DNA of 64,000 nt from Erysipelotrichaceae bacterium (GTDB lineage Bacteria > Bacillota_I > Bacilli_A > Erysipelotrichales > Erysipelotrichaceae). Both the position numbers and the translations under genes were made by a program. Below the pieces are notes generated by a model. That model did not search any database, had not been told where the DNA came from, and worked only from the letters and a program-made list of their open reading frames with translations. Shown here one piece after another: positions 1 through 8,704 of the stretch (position 1 is its first letter; each line of letters opens with the position of its first letter). Location: assembly GCA_012513225.1 (NCBI GenBank), contig JAAZCQ010000037.1, positions 62,001 to 126,000 on the forward strand, read 5' to 3'.

Positions 1-1082
1 ATTTAAAAGATATTCTTGCAATACCAGAAAGAGTATTAGAAATAATAAAAACAGAATTAACAGATATTTCTAACAAATATAAAGATGATAGAAGATCTGA
101 AATTATTGATGCAGATATTGATATGGATGATGAAGAATTAATACCTGTAGAAAATATAGTTGTAACTATGACAATGAATGGATATATTAAAAGATTAAAT
201 TCTGATACTTATAGAGTCCAAAATCGAGGAGGAAAAGGTGTAAAAGGAATGTCTATTAATGAAGAAGATATAATAGATCAAATGATTAGTATGTCTACTC
301 ATGATTACCTATTATTTTTCTCTAATTTAGGTAAAGTATATAGAATAATGGGTTATAATGTTCCATCATCTTCAAGAATAGGAAAAGGAATTCCTGTTGT
401 AAATCTTATTAATTTAGAAAAAGATGAAAAAATAACTGCTTTAGTTCCTGTATATAGAGATAATGAAGAATATAAATACTTATTCTTTGTAACAAAAAAA
501 GGTATTGTTAAACGCGTTACTATAGATAATTTCCATAGAATTAATAAAAATGGAAAAATTGCGATTAATATTGATGAGGGAGATGAGCTATTTAAAGCTA
601 AACTTACAACTGGTAAAGATGAAATAATACTAGGTGCATCTAATGGACAAGCAATAAGATTTAAAGAAAGTAATGTTCGTTCAATGGGAAGAAATACTAG
701 AGGAGTTAAAGGTATTGAATTAGGTGATTCAACAATTGTTGGTTTTGCAACTAATAATGAAGGAGATACAGTTTTATCTATAACAGAAAATGGTTATGGT
801 AAAAAATCACTAATTGAAGATTATCGTTTGACAAATCGTGGTGGAAAAGGTGTTAAAGCTATTAAGGTAACTCAAAAGAATGGTGATTTAATATCTATGA
901 GAGCAGTAAAAGAAGGCGATGACTGTATGATAGTTACCGAAGATGGAATTATTATAAGAATTTCAACGGATCAAGTACCTGTTTTAAGTAGAAATACACA
1001 AGGAGTAAGACTGATAAAAGTTGGTGATGAATCTAAAGTAAGTAGAGTCGCTATTCTTGAAAAAGAAGAAGAAGTAAATTAA
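1..1082 (+). CDS. gyrA: DNA gyrase subunit A, C-terminal part (5' end outside window)
   Basis: The reading frame is open from the first bases of the window, so this is the 3' part of a longer gene. The first visible residues (DILAIPERVLEIIK) match the end of the breakage-reunion and coiled-coil region of type IIA topoisomerase A subunits. The rest is the DNA-wrapping beta-pinwheel. The pinwheel contains the GyrA box QNRGGKG, close to the family QRRGGKG, and later related blades (RNTRGVKG, TNRGGKGVK, RNTQGVR). The GyrA box favours gyrase over ParC. GyrA and GyrB introduce negative supercoils. The gene ends in an acidic KEEEVN tail and is followed by a strong terminator. Confidence 0.95.
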   Translation, partial: LKDILAIPERVLEIIKTELTDISNKYKDDRRSEIIDADIDMDDEELIPVENIVVTMTMNGYIKRLNSDTYRVQNRGGKGVKGMSINEEDIIDQMISMSTHDYLLFFSNLGKVYRIMGYNVPSSSRIGKGIPVVNLINLEKDEKITALVPVYRDNEEYKYLFFVTKKGIVKRVTIDNFHRINKNGKIAINIDEGDELFKAKLTTGKDEIILGASNGQAIRFKESNVRSMGRNTRGVKGIELGDSTIVGFATNNEGDTVLSITENGYGKKSLIEDYRLTNRGGKGVKAIKVTQKNGDLISMRAVKEGDDCMIVTEDGIIIRISTDQVPVLSRNTQGVRLIKVGDESKVSRVAILEKEEEVN

Positions 1083-1089
1083 ATTATGA

Positions 1090-1126
1090 AAAGACTATTT
1101 TATAAAAATATAAAATGGTCTTTTTA
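1090..1126 (+). terminator. Rho-independent terminator of gyrA
   Basis: A 14-bp stem (arms 1090-1103 and 1110-1123, one G-T wobble) with a six-base loop is followed by a T run. It lies seven bases after the gyrA stop and separates gyrA from the gcv operon. Confidence 0.9.
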
Positions 1127-1226
1127 ATAATAAATAATTAATATTTATTATTCTTATATGTTAAATAATATAATTTAAACTTAAATTATGTATAATTAGA
1201 ATAAAGATATTATATAAAGGAGAATT

Positions 1227-2291
1227 ATGGCAAAGAAGACACCGTTATACGACATCCATTTAAAATTAAATGGAAAAATGGTTGAATATGCTGGTTATAA
1301 TTTACCAGTACAATATTCAAGCATAATTGAAGAACATAATGCAGTAAGAAATAATGTAGGCTTATTTGACGTAAGTCACATGGGTCAATTTATTATTGAA
1401 GGAAAGGATGCTTTAAAATTTATAAATTATATTATTAGTAATGATATTACTAATTTAAAAGTAAATAAGATTAGATATTCTTTATTACTTAATGATAATG
1501 GCGGAATTATTGATGACTTGCTAGTATATAGAACTAATGAAGAAGAATATATGCTTGTCGTAAATGCAGCTAATAAAGAAAAAGATTATTCATGGATTTT
1601 AGATCATTTAATAGATAATGTAATTATTTATGATGCAAGTGATAATATTTGTCAAATTGCAATTCAAGGACCAAATAGTGAAAATGTATTAAAAAAGATA
1701 ACAAATCAAATTCCTGAAAAATTTTATTCATTTATAGATGATGTTGATATTGATGGTACAAAAGTATTAATATCTAGGACTGGATATACTGCTGAAGATG
1801 GATTTGAGCTATATTTTGATTCTAATGATGGTATAAAAATTTATAATTTATTATTAGAAAATGGAAAAGAATTTGGTATTATACCTTGTGGACTAGGTAG
1901 TAGAGATACACTAAGATTAGAAGGATCCATGCCTTTGTATGGACATGAAATGAATGAAAATATTTCACCTTTAGACATAGGATTAGGAAATTTTGTAAAA
2001 TTTGATAAAATAGATTTTATAGGAAAAAAAGCTCTAAAAGATAATAATAAAACTCGAGTTGGTTTAAAAGTTATTGATAGAGGAATTGTTAGAGAAGAAT
2101 CTGAAGTTTATTTTAAAGATAAAAAAATTGGAATTATTACAAGTGGAACATTTCTTCCACATTTAAATGGAGCATATGCAATGGCTATAGTAGATAAAGA
2201 TTATTCAACTATAGGAAATATTGTTGAATGCTTAGTAAGAAATAGAAAAATAAAGGCAGAAATAGTTGCCCTTCCATTTTATAAAAGATAA
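1227..2291 (+). CDS. gcvT: Aminomethyltransferase, glycine cleavage T-protein
   Basis: This enzyme transfers the aminomethyl carbon from the lipoyl arm of GcvH to tetrahydrofolate, releasing ammonia and 5,10-methylene-THF. The 354 residues are the normal T-protein length. Visible family motifs are FDVSHMGQ near residue 48, LLNDNGGIIDDLLVY (the THF-site aspartate region) and the late GLGSRDTLRLEGSMPLYGHE block. The ATG has AAGGAG just upstream. A TATAAT at 1191-1196 is the likely -10 of the operon, with no convincing -35. First of five tightly packed genes. The 100-base leader is too short for the usual tandem glycine riboswitch, and none is visible. Confidence 0.95.
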   Translation: MAKKTPLYDIHLKLNGKMVEYAGYNLPVQYSSIIEEHNAVRNNVGLFDVSHMGQFIIEGKDALKFINYIISNDITNLKVNKIRYSLLLNDNGGIIDDLLVYRTNEEEYMLVVNAANKEKDYSWILDHLIDNVIIYDASDNICQIAIQGPNSENVLKKITNQIPEKFYSFIDDVDIDGTKVLISRTGYTAEDGFELYFDSNDGIKIYNLLLENGKEFGIIPCGLGSRDTLRLEGSMPLYGHEMNENISPLDIGLGNFVKFDKIDFIGKKALKDNNKTRVGLKVIDRGIVREESEVYFKDKKIGIITSGTFLPHLNGAYAMAIVDKDYSTIGNIVECLVRNRKIKAEIVALPFYKR

Positions 2292-2304
2292 GGAGATTAA
2301 AATT

Positions 2305-2673
2305 ATGGATGAATTAAAAAATGTATTATTTACAAAAACTCATGAATGGGTAAAGTTTGAAGATGAAACTACAGCTTATATAGGACTAAGTGACTATGCA
2401 CAGTCTGAAATGGGAGATGTTGTTTTTGTCAATTTAGAAGAACAAGAATGTGAAGTTGGAGATACTATTGGAGATGCTGAATCAGTTAAAGCTGTAAGTG
2501 ATATATATTCTCCTTTTACTGGTGAAATTGTAGAAATAAATGAAGTGATTGTTGATGATCCAGGAGCAATAAATAGAGACCCTTATGGAACATGGTTATG
2601 TAAATATATAAATATTAGTGATAAGGAAGAATTACTAAGTTTAGAAGAATATGAGGAATCTATAAAAGAATAA
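2305..2673 (+). CDS. gcvH: Glycine cleavage system H protein (lipoyl carrier)
   Basis: A swinging-arm carrier that shuttles the methylamine group from the P-protein to the T-protein and is reoxidised by dihydrolipoyl dehydrogenase. From the ATG at 2305 it has 122 residues, near the usual 125-130. The lipoyl lysine is K62 in AESVKAVSDIYSP. The frame extends upstream to 2266, but AAGGAG at 2290-2295 and the family N-terminus (FTKTHEWVKFE) favour 2305. It starts 13 bases after the gcvT stop and ends one base before gcvPA. Confidence 0.95.
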   Translation: MDELKNVLFTKTHEWVKFEDETTAYIGLSDYAQSEMGDVVFVNLEEQECEVGDTIGDAESVKAVSDIYSPFTGEIVEINEVIVDDPGAINRDPYGTWLCKYINISDKEELLSLEEYEESIKE

Positions 2674-2674
2674 T

Positions 2675-3991
2675 ATGTCATATGTAGTTAATACAAATAA
2701 AGAAATCTTAGAGATGCTAGAGGCTTGTGGAGTTAATGATATTTCCAAGCTTTTCAATCATCTTCCTGAAGGTGCAAAGTATGAAGGATTGCTTGATTTA
2801 GATGAAGGAAAAAGTGAATTAGAAGTTTATAATTTTATGAAAAAAATTTCTAAAGAAAATAAAGTGTATCCTACAATATTTAGAGGTGCTGGTGCTTATA
2901 AACACTACATACCTAGTGCTGTAAAAAATTTAAGTTCTCTAAGTAATTTTGTAACATCTTATACACCATATCAACCTGAAATATCTCAAGGTTTATTACA
3001 AGGATTATTTGAATATCAATCAATGATTTGTAATATAACAGGTATGGATGTATCAAATGCATCTGTATATGATGGTGCAACTGCAGCATGTGAAGCAATG
3101 AACATGACATTAATTAAAAATAAAGAAAAAGTTATAGTTTCTAAAAGTATTAAACCTTCTACTATGGAAGTTATGAAAACTTATGCTTATGCATATGGAA
3201 TAGAAATAATTGAAGTAGAAATAAAGGATGGATTAACTGATAAAGAAGATTTAGCTTTAAAATTAAGTGATAAAAGTGCTTGTTTTTATGTTGAGCAACC
3301 TAATTATTTTGGTTTATTAGAAGATACAAAAGAACTTGGAAATATTGTTCATAATACAGGATCTAAATATATCATTGGATGTAATCCTATAAGTTTAGGC
3401 TTAATATCTACTCCAAATGAATCAGGTGCAGATATTGCAGTAGGAGAAGGACAAAGTTTAGGATTACCTTTAAGTTTTGGAGGTCCTTACTATGGATTTA
3501 TTGCATCTAAAAAAGAATTAATGAGAAGATTACCAGGACGTATTGTAGGACAAACTACTGACAATAAAGGACAAAGAGGATTTGTTTTAACTTTACAAAC
3601 AAGAGAACAACATATTAGAAGAGAAAAAGCTTCAAGTTCTATTTGTAGTAATCAATCTCTTTGTGCATTAAGAAGTGCTATGTATATGGGGTATGTTGGG
3701 CCAAAAGGATTAAATGAAATAGCTAAAAGATGTTTTGATTTAGCACATTATACTAAAGATGAAATTGTTAAAATTGATGGATTTTCTTTAAAATATAATA
3801 AAGAATTTTTTCATGAATTTGTTATTAAAACTCCTATTGAGGTATCTAAGATTAATGAATATTTAGATAAAAATGATATTTTAGGAGGATTAGAAATAAG
3901 TGATAAAGAGATGTTAGTATGTGTAACTGAAGCAAATTCAATTGAAGATATTAACAAATTTGTATCTTTACTTAAGGAGGTTACTTTATGA
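2675..3991 (+). CDS. gcvPA: Glycine dehydrogenase (decarboxylating) subunit 1
   Basis: N-terminal half of the split P-protein, as in Bacillus and Clostridium (about 448 residues; 438 here). With GcvPB it decarboxylates glycine using PLP and loads the aminomethyl group on GcvH. Family features seen are FRGAGAYKHYIPSAVKNL near the start, the TPYQPEISQGLLQGLFEYQ block and SFGGPYYGFIASKK. This subunit lacks the PLP lysine, which is on GcvPB. It starts one base after gcvH and overlaps gcvPB by four bases, so translation is probably coupled. Confidence 0.95.
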   Translation: MSYVVNTNKEILEMLEACGVNDISKLFNHLPEGAKYEGLLDLDEGKSELEVYNFMKKISKENKVYPTIFRGAGAYKHYIPSAVKNLSSLSNFVTSYTPYQPEISQGLLQGLFEYQSMICNITGMDVSNASVYDGATAACEAMNMTLIKNKEKVIVSKSIKPSTMEVMKTYAYAYGIEIIEVEIKDGLTDKEDLALKLSDKSACFYVEQPNYFGLLEDTKELGNIVHNTGSKYIIGCNPISLGLISTPNESGADIAVGEGQSLGLPLSFGGPYYGFIASKKELMRRLPGRIVGQTTDNKGQRGFVLTLQTREQHIRREKASSSICSNQSLCALRSAMYMGYVGPKGLNEIAKRCFDLAHYTKDEIVKIDGFSLKYNKEFFHEFVIKTPIEVSKINEYLDKNDILGGLEISDKEMLVCVTEANSIEDINKFVSLLKEVTL

Positions 3992-5415
3992 AATTAATTT
4001 ATGAAACAAGTACAAAAGATCATAAAGCATTAAAACTGCCTAAGTGTAATATTTCATATGAATTAGATAGTAAATATTTAAGAAATGAAAAACTTGAACT
4101 TCCAGAGCTTTCTGAAGTAGAAATAGTAAGACATTATACTGCTTTATCAAAAGAAACTTATAGTGTTGATGATGGATTTTATCCATTGGGATCTTGTACG
4201 ATGAAATATAATCCTAAATTAAATGAAGAAGTAGCATCTTTTGAAGGGTTTAGTGATATACATCCATTACAAGATACAAAAACGGTTCAAGGGGCATTAA
4301 AAGTATTAGATTTAACAAAAAAATATATATGTACAATAACTGGTATGGATGATGCAAGTTTTCAACCAGCAGCAGGTGCACATGGAGAATTCACTAGTTT
4401 AATGTTAATAAAAAAATATCATGATGAAAGAAAAGATTATAAAAGAAAAAAAATAATTATTCCAGATAGTGCTCATGGTACAAATCCAGCCAGTGCAGCT
4501 ATGTGTGGATTTGATGTTTTAACAATTAAAAGTGATAATGGAATAGTTTCAAAAGAAGAATTAAAAAAAGTGCTTAGTGATGAAATAGCTGGTATTATGC
4601 TTACAAATCCAAACACTTTAGGCTTATATGAAAAAGATATATTAGAAATTACAAAATTAGTACATGATGCAGGTGGATTAGCATATTATGATGGAGCTAA
4701 TTTAAATGCAATAATGGGAATCTCAAGACCAGGAGAAATGGGATTTGACTGTTTACATCTAAATTTGCATAAAACATTTAGTACTCCTCATGGAGGAGGA
4801 GGACCAGGTTCTGGTGCGATTTGCTGCAAATCAAAATTAAGTAAATATCTTCCTAAACCTGTAGTTCTAAAAAAAGATGATAAGTATTATTTTGAAGAAA
4901 ATAAAGAGTCTATAGGAAAAGTAAAAGATTTTTATGGTAATTTTGGGATTGTTGTAAGAGCACTTACTTATATGCTAAGCCTTGGTAATGATGGAATTAA
5001 AAAGACAAGTGAAAATGCTGTATTAAACGCAAATTATATAATGAATAATATTAAGGATTTATATGATGTTGCAATTGATGAAGTATGTATGCATGAATTT
5101 GTATTAGATTTAACAAGATTTAAAAAAGAAACTGGGTTTTCTGCATTAGATGTTTCAAAAAGACTTATAGATTACGGTATACATCCACCAACAATGTATT
5201 TCCCTTTAATTGTTCATGAAGCTTTGATGATAGAGCCAACAGAAACAGAAAGTAAAAATACATTAGATGAAGTAATTGGGATATTAAGAAAAGTCCATGA
5301 GGAAGCATATAGTAATAGTGTAGATTTACATAAAGCTCCTATGACAACAAAGTATGGAAGGATGGATGAAATAACTGCAGCTCGTAATCCAATATTAAAG
5401 TATGGGGATAAGTAA
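3988..5415 (+). CDS. gcvPB: Glycine dehydrogenase (decarboxylating) subunit 2
   Basis: Catalytic half of the split P-protein, 475 residues. The PLP-binding lysine is the K of LNLHKTFSTPHGGGGPG, preceded by the cofactor-binding DSAHGTNPASA block. GFYPLGSCTMKYNPK near the N-terminus is also typical. An excellent AAGGAGG lies inside the end of gcvPA, ahead of the ATG. The 3' end overlaps lplA by 14 bases. Nothing looks damaged. Confidence 0.96.
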   Translation: MKLIYETSTKDHKALKLPKCNISYELDSKYLRNEKLELPELSEVEIVRHYTALSKETYSVDDGFYPLGSCTMKYNPKLNEEVASFEGFSDIHPLQDTKTVQGALKVLDLTKKYICTITGMDDASFQPAAGAHGEFTSLMLIKKYHDERKDYKRKKIIIPDSAHGTNPASAAMCGFDVLTIKSDNGIVSKEELKKVLSDEIAGIMLTNPNTLGLYEKDILEITKLVHDAGGLAYYDGANLNAIMGISRPGEMGFDCLHLNLHKTFSTPHGGGGPGSGAICCKSKLSKYLPKPVVLKKDDKYYFEENKESIGKVKDFYGNFGIVVRALTYMLSLGNDGIKKTSENAVLNANYIMNNIKDLYDVAIDEVCMHEFVLDLTRFKKETGFSALDVSKRLIDYGIHPPTMYFPLIVHEALMIEPTETESKNTLDEVIGILRKVHEEAYSNSVDLHKAPMTTKYGRMDEITAARNPILKYGDK

Positions 5416-6364
5416 GGTATACTATATAGAAAGTAAAAGTCATGATCCTTATTATAATTTAGCATTAGAGGAAAAATTACTAGAAGTTTGTAATGAAAAT
5501 GATTTAATTTTCTACTTATGGCAAAATGATAACACAGTTGTTATAGGAAAAAATCAAAGTGCATTTAAAGAATGTAATATAAATGCAATGAATAAAGATA
5601 ATGTTAAACTCGCAAGAAGATTATCTGGAGGCGGTGCTGTTTATCACGATTTAGGAAATTTAAATTTTACTTTTATAATGCATAGACAAAACTATGACTT
5701 GAATAGACAATTAACTGTTATTAAAGAAGCTTTAAATAAGCATGGTGCATATGCATATTTTAGTGGAAGAAATGATATTTTAATTGGAGATAAAAAAATA
5801 AGCGGAAATGCCTTTTATTTAACTAATGATATATCTTATCATCATGGTACTATTCTTTTAAATAGTAATTTAAATAACTTATCAAAATATTTAAAAGTAT
5901 CAAAAAGTAAACTAGAAGCTAATGGAGTAGACAGTATAAGAAGTAGAGTTGAAAATATAAGTAAATTTGTTAAAGATTTAGATATAGAAACTCTTAAAAA
6001 AGATCTTAAAGAATCCGTAGTAGAAGTATTTTGGCTTCCAATAGAAAATTTAGAAATAAACGAAGTAAATTTAGAAAAATATAGTGATCCAAAATGGTTA
6101 TATAGAAAAGAAGTCGAAAGTAATTATGAAATAATAAATAAATTCCCTTGGGGAGAAATAAACATCAAATTTATTATTGAAAATAATACAATAACTAAAG
6201 TATCTGTATTTAGTGATTCAATGGATATTGGTATAAGCGATAAATTAGAAAAAATATTATTGAATAAAAAATTCGATTATTCTATAATTGATGAGATTAA
6301 AGAATTAGATGATCCAAATAAAAATGACTTAATTAGTTTATTTACGGAAATATTATCCGACTAA
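5402..6364 (+). CDS. lplA: Lipoate-protein ligase A
   Basis: Activates lipoate with ATP and attaches it to lipoyl domains. Its place as last gene of the gcv operon points to GcvH as the target. The 320 residues carry the family motif RRLSGGGAVYHDLGNLNFTF and NDILIGDKKISGNAF, with the active-site lysine in KKISG. The ATG lies inside the end of gcvPB and has no clear Shine-Dalgarno sequence, so it probably relies on translational coupling. A scavenging ligase in the operon suggests use of exogenous lipoate; no lipA or lipB is visible here. Confidence 0.93.
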   Translation: MGISKVYYIESKSHDPYYNLALEEKLLEVCNENDLIFYLWQNDNTVVIGKNQSAFKECNINAMNKDNVKLARRLSGGGAVYHDLGNLNFTFIMHRQNYDLNRQLTVIKEALNKHGAYAYFSGRNDILIGDKKISGNAFYLTNDISYHHGTILLNSNLNNLSKYLKVSKSKLEANGVDSIRSRVENISKFVKDLDIETLKKDLKESVVEVFWLPIENLEINEVNLEKYSDPKWLYRKEVESNYEIINKFPWGEINIKFIIENNTITKVSVFSDSMDIGISDKLEKILLNKKFDYSIIDEIKELDDPNKNDLISLFTEILSD

Positions 6365-6365
6365 T

Positions 6366-6644
6366 TGTGAATAAAATTATTATCTACAAATAAAATGTAA
6401 AAAAATAAAGAAAATAATGTGGTAAAATTACAAATATTATTAAATTAACAAAAATCCATATATTATTCGTATTAAATAATGTGGATAAAAATATTATCTA
6501 CATTTATGATATTTTACTAATAAATAAAACAAACTGATAAAAAAATTCAGTTTGTTTTTTTAATATTTTTATGCAGGTAAGAATGAAATTAGAAATATTA
6601 AACCATATGTTATTTGGTGTATAATCAAAATATTGTCTACAAAA
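6366..6644. repeat. Three dispersed palindromic units resembling paired DnaA boxes
   Basis: Units start at about 6366, 6480 and 6618. The first two read TGTGAATAA or TGTGGATAA, then five or six bases, then TTATCTACA. Each is therefore an inverted repeat whose left arm matches the DnaA box TTATNCACA on the minus strand and whose right arm differs from TTATCCACA by one base. The third unit is more degenerate (TGTATAATC ... TTGTCTACA). Spacing between units is roughly 115-140 bases. Function unknown. Confidence 0.5.
6527..6561 (+). terminator. Terminator-like hairpin downstream of lplA
   Basis: A perfect 11-bp stem (6527-6537 with 6547-6557) is followed by a T run. It lies about 165 bases after lplA and could end gcv-lplA readthrough or a short transcript from the repeat region. 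Confidence 0.75.
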
Positions 6645-6693
6645 CATATTTTACTTTACTTTTCAAATATAGATTGAATAATTTTATTTAAAA

Positions 6694-6726
6694 AAAGGCG
6701 GTTTTTAATTATTTAAAACCACCTTT
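6694..6726 (-). terminator. Rho-independent terminator of the minus-strand gene at 6766
   Basis: Arms 6694-6705 and 6715-6726 form a 12-bp stem with one wobble pair. Read on the minus strand it ends in a run of seven T, 40 bases past the stop of the small gene at 6766. Confidence 0.85.
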
Positions 6727-6765
6727 ACATATCATGTGCCATGTAAATGACACTTTTACTATTCT

Positions 6766-7056
6766 TTATGCTACACTATAAATTTTAACTTCTGGATCGT
6801 CACTCCAAAGAGGCTGAAGTCCAACAAATACATCATTCTTAAACATTTCAGTATCAAGATATGCCTTTGCATTCTCGACACTATCAAATCCATGTAAAAC
6901 TTGTACATCTTCATCACGAATTAGCAAGTCTTTAGATACTGCTCCTTTAATTTGGGCAAGAAAAGGTTCACGGTAGTCAGTATAAATTTTAGCTGCAGCC
7001 GGACGATTTTCATTGTTTGTTACCATTGTAATCTCTAAATATGCTTTTGCACTCAT
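6766..7056 (-). CDS. Small protein, probable dimeric alpha-beta barrel
   Basis: A 96-residue soluble protein. The pattern of a strand (AYLEITMV), a helix, a second strand (VQVLHGFDS), a helix (ENAKAYLDTEMF) and a final strand (EVKIYSV) fits the ferredoxin-like dimeric barrel of the ABM/EthD/YciI type. I recognise no catalytic residue and give no reaction. AGGAGG lies just before the ATG. The upstream gene on the same strand is an HxlR regulator, a common partner of small redox or quinone-response proteins, so regulation by it is plausible but inferred. Confidence 0.6.
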   Translation of the reverse strand: MSAKAYLEITMVTNNENRPAAAKIYTDYREPFLAQIKGAVSKDLLIRDEDVQVLHGFDSVENAKAYLDTEMFKNDVFVGLQPLWSDDPEVKIYSVA

Positions 7057-7088
7057 ATTATTTACCTCCTAGTATTAATAATATTCAA

Positions 7089-7117
7089 AAAATATCAAAG
7101 ATACTCGTAAGTGTAAA
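7089..7117 (-). promoter_or_regulatory. Probable sigma-A promoter of the small barrel gene
   Basis: On the minus strand, TTTACA (7117-7112) is followed after 17 bases by TATTTT (7094-7089). The predicted start lies about 26 bases before the ATG of the gene at 7056. Confidence 0.5.
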
Positions 7118-7170
7118 TATATTAGGAAAGTTGTGAGCAACTAATAAACTTCATAGTTAGTGATATATAC

Positions 7171-7545
7171 CTATTGATCACAATTCATGCATGGAGGAAG
7201 CTTTCGTGATAATTCTTCTGTTGTATTTTCTCTTGACCATACACAAATACTTTGTAAAATTGGCAATATAGATCTTCCTTTTTCAGTTAAGGAGTATTCC
7301 ACCTTTGGCGGGATTTCATTGTATTGTATTCGGTTTATCATGTTATTGGCAAGCAGTTGTTTTAGCATTGAAGCAAGTACCGCATCAGCAATATTACCCA
7401 ACTCTTTTCTTAATTCACCATATCGCATAACATCATTAGCTGACAACACACATATAATTCTTGATTTCCATTTTCCACCGAAAATATCTAGGCCATATTC
7501 AAGAGGACATAAAAATTCTTTTTCAATTTTAGGTTCATATTTCAT
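7171..7545 (-). CDS. HxlR-family winged-helix transcriptional regulator
   Basis: About 124 residues covering a complete HxlR domain: CPLEYGLDIFGGKWKSRIICVL at the start (with the conserved Cys, GGKW and helix 1), then RYGELRKEL, the recognition helix region and the wing KVEYSLTEKGRSI. Members act as dimers that sense reactive electrophiles or redox stress through the N-terminal Cys. I placed the start at the ATG at 7545; a GTG at 7554 is possible, and the Shine-Dalgarno sequence is weak for both. A near-perfect promoter lies upstream. Extra cysteines near the C-terminus (PPCMNCDQ) may add redox sensing; that is speculative. Confidence 0.9.
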   Translation of the reverse strand: MKYEPKIEKEFLCPLEYGLDIFGGKWKSRIICVLSANDVMRYGELRKELGNIADAVLASMLKQLLANNMINRIQYNEIPPKVEYSLTEKGRSILPILQSICVWSRENTTEELSRKLPPCMNCDQ

Positions 7546-7574
7546 AATAAACACACACTTTCTATAATAGAGTT

Positions 7575-7603
7575 ACTATATTAATGCACAGTGGCATTGT
7601 CAA
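7575..7603 (-). promoter_or_regulatory. Strong sigma-A promoter of the HxlR regulator
   Basis: Minus strand TTGACA (7603-7598), 17-base spacer, TATAGT (7580-7575). The predicted transcript starts about 25 bases before the ATG at 7545. Confidence 0.75.
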
Positions 7604-7883
7604 TTTGATTGAGGATTTAACTTTGAGCATATATATTACCTGTTTTATATTTTGAGTGTCTATTTTAATTGTGAAAATTATCTAATAACAAATAAAATAC
7701 CATTGTTATTAAATAGACTTTGATATATAAAATCTTTAACTATAGAATTTACAATTACTAAAGACACTTTAAAAAATAACTAAGTAATTAATTTATTCAT
7801 TTAATATTTAAAGTAATTATATTTTCAATAGATATATTTCAAAAAATAGTGTAGCATTTATATATGTAATGGAGGCCAGCAAA
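7604..7883. other. AT-rich intergenic stretch upstream of the HAD gene
   Basis: It lies between the hxlR promoter and the HAD phosphatase gene. It presumably contains the HAD promoter, but I could not pick a clear -35/-10 pair. I see no open reading frame, repeat or terminator in it. Confidence 0.6.
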
Positions 7884-8675
7884 ATGAAAAATTCGATTAA
7901 ATTGGTTGTTACAGATATGGATGGTACACTTTTAAACAGTGATAAAAAAATGCACCCAGAAACTTTAGAAATAATAGATAAGTTAAATGAAAAAGGGGTA
8001 TTATTTGCAGTTGCAAGTGGAAGACAATATTTTAACTTACGTAACAAATTTAATAAAAATGATGACATCATTTATATAGCTGAAAATGGTGCACATATTA
8101 ATAAAGATGGAAAATTGTTTAGGTTTAAAGGTATGGATTTTGTCATGATAGATCGACTAAGTGAAATAGTTGATGGGATTGATGGTGCATATTTGGTTTT
8201 ATGCGGAAAAGAAAGTGCATATATTAAAGATATGAATGAAGTTTCATCTCCTTATTTTAATGAATATTACGATAAAATTACTATTGTAGATAATTTCCAG
8301 GATGTTACTGATGAAATTTGTAAAATATCTATTTTAGATCCTAATGGAACAGAAAGTTATGTATATCCATTATTAAATGAATTTTATGAAGATTATATTG
8401 TTCTAGTAAGCACACACGAATGGCTTGATATTTTAAGTAGAGATGTTAATAAGGGTGTGGCTGTTGGTATATTACAACAAAGACTAGGTATAAGTAAAAA
8501 AGAAACTATAGTATTTGGCGATTATTTAAATGATTATGAAATGTTTAATTGTGCTGAAGAAACATATGCTTTAGAAAATTCTCATGAAGATATTAAAAAG
8601 ATTGCAAAACATATAATTCCTACAAATGATGAATTTTCTGTTATACATGAATTAAAAAAAATATTTGATTTATAA
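7884..8675 (+). CDS. Cof-type HAD-IIB sugar-phosphate phosphatase
   Basis: A 263-residue cytosolic Mg-dependent phosphatase. Motif I is VVTDMDGTLLNSD, motif II lies in AVASGRQ, the lysine motif in DVNKGVAV and motif IV is VFGDYLNDYEMF (the family has GDxxND). Substrates of this family are sugar phosphates, pyridoxal phosphate or flavin nucleotides; the sequence does not say which. An ATG at 7869 also opens the frame, but it overlaps the GGAGG that serves the ATG at 7884, so I chose the latter. Stands alone, with its own terminator. Confidence 0.9.
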   Translation: MKNSIKLVVTDMDGTLLNSDKKMHPETLEIIDKLNEKGVLFAVASGRQYFNLRNKFNKNDDIIYIAENGAHINKDGKLFRFKGMDFVMIDRLSEIVDGIDGAYLVLCGKESAYIKDMNEVSSPYFNEYYDKITIVDNFQDVTDEICKISILDPNGTESYVYPLLNEFYEDYIVLVSTHEWLDILSRDVNKGVAVGILQQRLGISKKETIVFGDYLNDYEMFNCAEETYALENSHEDIKKIAKHIIPTNDEFSVIHELKKIFDL

Positions 8676-8704
8676 AAGTGGATAAATTATATCCACTTTT
8701 TTAA
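8674..8704. terminator. Terminator between convergent HAD gene and lipoprotein gene
   Basis: An 11-bp perfect stem (8674-8684 with 8690-8700) starts at the HAD stop codon and runs into six T. It touches the 3' end of the minus-strand lipoprotein gene and may serve both. Confidence 0.85.

Larger units (their letters stand above)
6365..6765. other. Intergenic region between convergent genes
   Basis: This 401-base, extremely AT-rich stretch lies between lplA and the minus-strand gene ending at 6766. It holds three imperfect palindromic repeats, a plus-strand terminator hairpin at 6527-6561 and a minus-strand terminator at 6694-6726. I found no convincing open reading frame. Because both flanking genes end here, the repeats are unlikely to be promoter operators of either neighbour. 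Confidence 0.7.

Noticed and set aside
1127-1226. Glycine riboswitch ahead of gcvT
   Set aside because: Only 100 bases lie between the gyrA terminator and gcvT, and none of the conserved tandem-aptamer segments is visible.
6366-6488. Reading the intergenic DnaA-box-like sites as the chromosomal origin
   Set aside because: No dnaA or dnaN gene is nearby, only two strong boxes are present, and the same 9-mer occurs by chance inside genes of this AT-rich sequence.
7187-7567. 126-codon plus-strand frame opposite the HxlR gene
   Set aside because: It is the complement of a clear HxlR domain and has no ribosome-binding site of its own.
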